Shown here piece by piece: positions 59,601 through 64,000 of a stretch of DNA of 64,000 nt. The DNA comes from Spongilla lacustris (lineage: Eukaryota > Porifera > Demospongiae > Spongillida > Spongillidae), in contig OX442419.1 of NCBI GenBank assembly GCA_949361645.1, positions 7,615,377-7,679,376 on the forward strand. Reading direction: 5' to 3'. The position numbers and the translations under genes were made by a program. How positions within the stretch are numbered: the first letter of the stretch is position 1; every line of letters begins with the position of its first letter. Below the pieces are notes generated by a model, which worked only from the letters and a program-made list of their open reading frames with translations, ran no database searches and was not told where the DNA came from.

Positions 59601-61918
59601 TAGGACGAAGGATAGTCGGGTACGAAGAGCACGTCCAAATAGAATTATATGTCATCAACCCCAAAAAGGACTTTAACTCTGACTTGTTTTGAGGGATGGC
59701 AGCATTCTGGATTCCTTCTACTCTCTCCTTAGTTGGCCTAATTCCCTTTGATGAGATGATGTGGCCCAGAAATTCCAGTGAATCTTGGAAGAATCGACAC
59801 TTCGGCAGATTCACGCGTAACCCATACTGCTGAAGACGTTGAAAAACAGCTCGCAAATTCTGTTCATGTTGCCGCCTTGTTTTTCCGGTTACTAGTATAT
59901 TGTCTATGTAGTAGACAACCTTCTTGCATCCTTGCAACACTACTGCCATTGCCTTCTGCCACATGGCAGGAGCTGTAGCTACTCCAAAAGGTAACCGGCA
60001 GTAGCGAAACAGACCCAAATGTGTGTTGATTGTGAAAAATGGTCTATGACTTTCAAGCACCTCCATCTGTTTATATGCACGAGCCAGATCAATCTTTGAG
60101 AAAGATTCCCCTCCTGCTAAGGTGGAAAACATTTCATCAACAGTAGGCAATGGAAAAGTCTTAGAGCAGAGATGTGGATTAATTGTCATTTTGAAATCAG
60201 CACATATTCGAATATTGCCATCCTTCTTCTTTGCAATGACAATCGGGGCTGCCCAGTCGCTCCGCTCCACTGGCTCCAGTTCTCCTTCCTTGACTTGTTG
60301 CCTTATCATCTCTTCCACTTGTTCCCTTAATGCGAAAGGCACTGGTCTGTACTTGCAAAACACCGGCACTGTACTCTCTTTCAGCTGAATTTCAGCCTTG
60401 GTCCCCTTAAGTAATCCCAACTTTCCATCCATCACATCTGGGAACTCGTTCAACAAGTTTACACTGTGGATGGCATGTATCCTGGGATCACCTGCAGTAT
60501 TGCTCCTCAGCAATTTAGACCAGTCCAAATGAAGCTTACACAGCAAATCACGGCCCAGCAAAGGAAGTTGCTTGTCTGCATTCTCCACAACGATGAAACA
60601 ACCTTCTGCTGACTGGTTTTTCATCGAAACCCTTGCTCTCAACTCCCCCAAGGTAGGAAGAATGGTTCTGTCGTATTGACGGAGCACTACTGACGTTGGT
60701 TGCAGGGTAATTTGCTTCAGCCTTTGTCTGTACGTTTTTGCTGGAATTGTTGATACTTCTGCTCCTGTATCGACCTCGAATTTTACTACACTCCCATGGA
60801 TGTCCAATTTAGCAGTTAGCTTGGGATATCTATTCCTATTGGCTACCTTATGCACACATACTGGTGTCTCCTCATCACTGCTTCGGCAGTCACTGAGGTC
60901 CTCATCTGGTTCCACTAAATGTGCTTTTCGAGTTGGATGATGGGCATCTCCCTTGTGACGTCCTGCTGACAACTTGCCCCTACACACTCGGGAGAAGTGA
61001 CCCAGTTTTCCACAGGAGTTACAGGTTTTATCCTTATGGAAGCATGAAGATGCCGAGTGGCCCATCCCCCCACATCTGTAACAGCTGCTCTTCTTGGAGG
61101 TGAACACTCTATGGGCAGCTGCATCCTCAGGTTTATCTTCTGCTGTCGGATTTTCTAGCTCCTGTATACTCTGTGTCTCTTTAAGGACAACTTCCATTGA
61201 ACGACTCTTGTCCAAGGCCTTTGTTAGCGTCAGATCACCTATGCATAGCAGCTCCTGTTGAATGCGCTGGTCCTTCAGACCACAGACAAATTGATCTCTC
61301 AATGCCGTGTCCAAATATGCCTCAAACTTACAGGTCTTCGCCAAGCTGCGCAGCTGAGACATGTACTCCACTACACTTTCGCCGTCTTTTTGGAGGCGTT
61401 TAAAGAAACGATATCGCTCTGCTATTTCAACCGTTTGAGCACTGGTCTGACTTTTCAGTTGGACCACTATCTCGTCAAGGGAGAGGTCAGAAAGTTTCTT
61501 TGGGCTCACCCAGGTCTCTAGCTTCAAATACATTGTCTGCCCAATCCTTGTGAGGAATAGCGCCTTTTGTTTCGCTTCGGCTATACCATGGGCAATGCAA
61601 AAATAGTCAAATCGTTCTTTATAGTCATCAATCTGCTCTAACGTCAGGTCAAAAGGTTCTACGCCGCGTGAAGACTCCATTTTCAGTTGTACACCCTCGT
61701 TGCCACTGTTATGTTTTAAGAGAGCTCTCACAACGACGCCATGACTAGCACGAAAAAGCGTAATCTGAATCTTGCGCATGCGCATACAACTATGTCTATA
61801 TACACACATATAGTTAGATACTACATATAGCTCCTGAGGTAAACAGTGTGATATCGTGTCTAGCAATTGTAAACAAACACAAATTACCTAAACCAGAGAT
61901 ATTCTTCTTCTCCATCAT
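56670..61918 (-). CDS. small Ulp1/SENP-like (C48) protease, intron 1 carrying a Gypsy element
   Basis: Five minus-strand exons, all joined at phase 1: 61888-61918 (starting ATGATG), 58660-58800, 58184-58318, 57785-57838 and 56670-57280, giving 323 residues. The first 120 residues are acidic and Ser-rich (ITEEPGDDVS, SVEEFNE) and show no known domain. The last 200 form a C48-type cysteine protease: His in GFGHWVCLW (about 216), Asp in IFDSC (about 233), Gln and Cys in SPQQDGDTHCGLFAIA (about 267 and 274), and a C-terminal HLKRCIKKKWLRPFP. This family removes SUMO or NEDD8 from targets or matures the modifiers. The catalytic set is complete and no stop is seen. The catalytic domain resembles that of Ginger element B, so a domesticated transposon protease is one possibility; a host SENP relative is another. 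Intron 1 would be 62 bp without the inserted LTR element. Intron 4 holds a CA tract. Confidence 0.65.
57290..57345. repeat. imperfect CA microsatellite
   Basis: CA units with AAAC interruptions inside the last intron of the C48-like gene. Confidence 0.95.
58805..58923 (-). repeat. 3' LTR
   Basis: 119 bp, TG..CA ends, nearly identical to 61707-61825. It is preceded (minus strand) by the polypurine tract. Confidence 0.9.
58950..59640 (-). pseudogene. Gypsy integrase C-terminal remnant
   Basis: Joined to the RT by the deletion, this frame starts GRALRTRLSFVLP, then VWIRDFR, then WMPGTVLSSVGPLHYTV and HIDHLQRR. That is the order of the C-terminal tail of Gypsy integrases, followed by a Ser/Pro-rich end. 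The zinc-binding and DDE domains are missing. Confidence 0.8.
59530..61680 (-). CDS. Gypsy Gag-protease-RT polyprotein, truncated
   Basis: Starts at the ATG 61678-61680. The N-terminal Gag-like region is followed by two CCHC zinc knuckles (CYRCGGMGHSASSC and CNSCGKLGHFSRVC), then a retropepsin (FEVDTGAEVSTIP), then reverse transcriptase with IRICADFK and LPFGVATAPAMWQ. The catalytic loop reads YYIDNILVTG, where the second of the usual paired aspartates is Asn. The frame passes FLGLM and then, at an internal deletion near 59640, enters integrase-tail sequence in the wrong frame and stops. The product is predicted to be non-functional for reverse transcription. Confidence 0.85.
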   Translation of the reverse strand: MESSRGVEPFDLTLEQIDDYKERFDYFCIAHGIAEAKQKALFLTRIGQTMYLKLETWVSPKKLSDLSLDEIVVQLKSQTSAQTVEIAERYRFFKRLQKDGESVVEYMSQLRSLAKTCKFEAYLDTALRDQFVCGLKDQRIQQELLCIGDLTLTKALDKSRSMEVVLKETQSIQELENPTAEDKPEDAAAHRVFTSKKSSCYRCGGMGHSASSCFHKDKTCNSCGKLGHFSRVCRGKLSAGRHKGDAHHPTRKAHLVEPDEDLSDCRSSDEETPVCVHKVANRNRYPKLTAKLDIHGSVVKFEVDTGAEVSTIPAKTYRQRLKQITLQPTSVVLRQYDRTILPTLGELRARVSMKNQSAEGCFIVVENADKQLPLLGRDLLCKLHLDWSKLLRSNTAGDPRIHAIHSVNLLNEFPDVMDGKLGLLKGTKAEIQLKESTVPVFCKYRPVPFALREQVEEMIRQQVKEGELEPVERSDWAAPIVIAKKKDGNIRICADFKMTINPHLCSKTFPLPTVDEMFSTLAGGESFSKIDLARAYKQMEVLESHRPFFTINTHLGLFRYCRLPFGVATAPAMWQKAMAVVLQGCKKVVYYIDNILVTGKTRRQHEQNLRAVFQRLQQYGLRVNLPKCRFFQDSLEFLGHIISSKGIRPTKERVEGIQNAAIPQNKSELKSFLGLMTYNSIWTCSSYPTILRPTLYEQEGKRAVATTGRTIRTTSV
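61707..61825 (-). repeat. 5' LTR
   Basis: 119 bp, followed in element orientation by the TGGCAACGAGGGTG primer-binding-like sequence. Confidence 0.9.
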
Positions 61919-61925
61919 TGTAGTA

Positions 61926-64000
61926 ACGTCGAATTGGGCTGCAAATGACCTGGTCTTGTCTTGACACACTGATGATGTGTTGTAGTCGCTAAGAATATAA
62001 TGAAAAAGTCAGCAAAGGTACAACCCCACAAGGAAAGGTACACAGAGGTAGAACCCCGCAAAAAACGTATTGTACAGCTCATTGAGAGCATTCCAAATCA
62101 GGTCTCTAAATAAAATAAAAAAATGAAAATGTGACAGGGGAGGGGAAGTGTGTTGTTCCAAAGCTGAGGGGGGTCGGGTATTTTCTGAAGTCTTTTATGC
62201 ATAGGTAAGTCATCAACTTGACATCTCTGGTCTACACATGCAACCTTTAGGCCCTTCCTCCATCCTTCCCTGAATCCGATGACCAGTCATGTAGAAAAAG
62301 GCTCTTTGCAATGATGATATCATTACGAATCTGTTCAATTTTTATAAAATTGTAATGTGGCCTGTCAAGCCCATAGCACTCACTTACGATGTGCAATTGA
62401 TGTCACGTGCATCTTACATCATGTGCATTTGTTTACATTCTTGTATGTATAAAGTTCATCCTTCCTTGAGATATGATTAAAGACGAAAATCTTGGCATGT
62501 AAGGTACGTTTTTGTGTGCCTACCCTGATGAAACTGACTCTAGGGTATAATATGTCCTCTACAGTATCGTTGCCACGAAAAGGTACCTAACGCATATAAT
62601 TTCCCACTTTCCAGGCCAGCAAAGGATGATGGACAACGAAAGGAAGGGCAACGTACGGCTAATTAAAAATTCATAACTTCGTGATAGATAGTCCGATTCT
62701 CAGTGCGTAAGTATCATCTTGTAGAAGACATTTTAGACATCCATAATACTCAGTATGAAAAAATGCGCTAGGTTCCTTTTCGCGGCAACGATCCCATATA
62801 GCATCATACAGTAGTAAGCGAACAATTACACTCCCTCAGTTTAGCATGAACTACTGCTGTAACTGCGTATCGGGAAAATGCTGCAATCACACACATATCA
62901 CGACGTCCGTCTTTGTTTTGAAAGAATGCATGTGGGCCTGATCGTATAGCCGAATTGATAAAAACTTCCAATCAAATCCATTGATTTCACCACGAGTAAA
63001 ATAAGGTGTCGCTATTACATACAAGACAGCTCCTGTAATAAAATTCTTCGAGCGACCATAGGGTAACTAAATTGACAAGCGATCAACTAATCGGCAACTA
63101 AGCTTTTTTTTTTTTTTGCTATTTGCCCAGGCCAATTTAGGGTGGGTGGACCTTCATGGACAGATTTTTTATTATGATGTGCACGCCCCCCCCTCCCCCT
63201 TCCCCTCACCCCTATCCGTACCTTCCTGTTGCTTCGAATACATCTCTATACGAACTTTGATTTCTCTTCGGGTAGCCATAGTCCACGTCCATTGGTACCT
63301 CAGTCTCAACTGTAGCTCCGAAGTGGCCCGACGGTTTCGAGTGTTGCCGGTCAAAGCTATAATACGTGTGTGGCCGACCGGATTATGGGTTAACGCGTTA
63401 CCTATACACGTTCATACACAGCACTCTGTTGGATCGAACGAAACGCATCTTTCTTCTCTCCCTTCGCCCTAGCTAGCTAACTCACCCCTCCGCAGTGATA
63501 GCAAATTAAATCAATCACGCACTGACTCACCGAGTTTCTGTCGGACGATAGTTGCCACCTGCGCCCATAGGGCGCAGACTACCGTCCGCAGGACCAATCA
63601 CGAGGTCTGTACACAGTTGTGGCTTGTTTGATTGTTGCGCAGCTTTGTCGAAACTGTTATACATGTATGACTGGCTGGCGTCACATGATCAAAGTTTATT
63701 TTTATCGTTCAGTAGGATGCATATGAATTTCCGTGGCAATCACAAGGTAAATTTTGTCTTACACCATCCATCGATACATGTATTTGCTGGTCAATCGACA
63801 CACAGTACACAATACATCCCTCCAGCAGACCCTAATCACAAGTCGACACCACACACACACACACAAAATATGGAAGGTTTGAGGAGCCATATAAAGATTC
63901 CTGCAAGTAAAGACGCACAAAACACAGTCATTGCTGCTGTTCTCTAGAGACAGAAGGCCTAGGATTCCTCTGGGTATCTCTCAGGATTCCTCTCAGGGTA
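61926..64000. other. right edge, mostly non-coding
   Basis: Besides the hairpin element at 62562-62793 I see no gene with support. Frames at 63116-63472 and 63552-63947 lack domains. Confidence 0.4.
62562..62793. mobile_element. MITE-like hairpin element
   Basis: ATCGTTGCCACGAAAAGGTA, CCTAACGCAT at the left is matched by ATGCGCTAGGTTCC, TTTTCGCGGCAACGAT at the right with three mismatches over about 30 bp. About 230 bp, non-coding. Confidence 0.65.

Larger units (their letters stand above)
58805..61825 (-). mobile_element. Gypsy LTR retrotransposon, internally deleted
   Basis: Direct 119-bp LTRs (58805-58923 and 61707-61825) run TGTAGTATC..ACATAACA in element orientation and differ by about one base. 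Inside the right LTR, GTGGCAACGAGGGTG sits in the primer-binding position. GGGAGGAGGAAAC before the left LTR is a polypurine tract. Flanks TCTAG and TATAG are a 5-bp target duplication with one mismatch. The near-identical LTRs imply a recent insertion. The internal region lacks RNase H and most of the integrase, so the copy depends on others for movement. Confidence 0.9.

Overview
The window is animal nuclear DNA, most likely from a sponge or another early-branching metazoan. That assignment is inference: it rests on intron-containing genes with very short introns (many about 35-100 bp), the mix of Ginger1-type integrase transposons, a Gypsy element and degraded non-LTR retrotransposons, abundant poly-C/poly-G and CA tracts, and a vitellogenin-fold lipid-transfer gene. 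A 200-N gap (30755-30954) shows it is part of a scaffolded assembly.

Layout. 549-14666 holds three Ginger1 DNA transposons, each bounded by TGTCA..TGACA terminal inverted repeats (TIRs) and a 4-bp target-site duplication (TSD): A (549-4155, minus, TSD CCGG), B (4367-8125, plus, TSD GACC) and C (11127-14666, plus, TSD GTAC). Each encodes a retroviral-type integrase (zinc-binding, DDE core, GPY-like tail) fused to a ubiquitin- or SUMO-protease-like domain: OTU in A and C, Ulp1 plus a PHD finger in B. All three carry stop codons or frameshifts. C sits inside a 0.77-kb palindromic element (10453-14761). From 14780 to 29642 lies a giant inverted repeat with arms of about 4 kb. Each arm carries about 1 kb of non-repetitive sequence and a 115-bp tandem array. 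The 6.8-kb spacer holds a hairpin satellite and a broken Ginger-like integrase tail followed by a Josephin-like cysteine-protease reading frame.

30955-33080 and 45976-47500 are duplicated copies of a transmembrane-exon segment with pyrimidine-rich minisatellites. Between them lies a ten-exon minus-strand gene (34474-39825) for a large lipid transfer protein (vitellogenin/MTP superfamily) with an unusual lysine-rich amphipathic tail. 47721-49917 is a ten-exon BEN-domain gene with a transposon arm in its first intron. 50-56.5 kb is dominated by simple repeats, local duplications and a 14-bp satellite. 56670-61918 is a five-exon minus-strand gene for a small Ulp1/SENP-like protease; its first intron is occupied by a 3.0-kb Gypsy LTR retrotransposon deletion derivative inserted next to the splice acceptor. 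The remainder is largely non-coding.

Three host-type genes (lipid transfer protein, BEN protein, small Ulp1-like protease) could be reconstructed exon by exon with matching splice phases throughout; the other recognisable coding sequence is transposon-derived and mostly decayed. The recurring theme is integrase transposons that carry deubiquitinase or deSUMOylase domains, next to one intact, single-purpose Ulp1-like gene.
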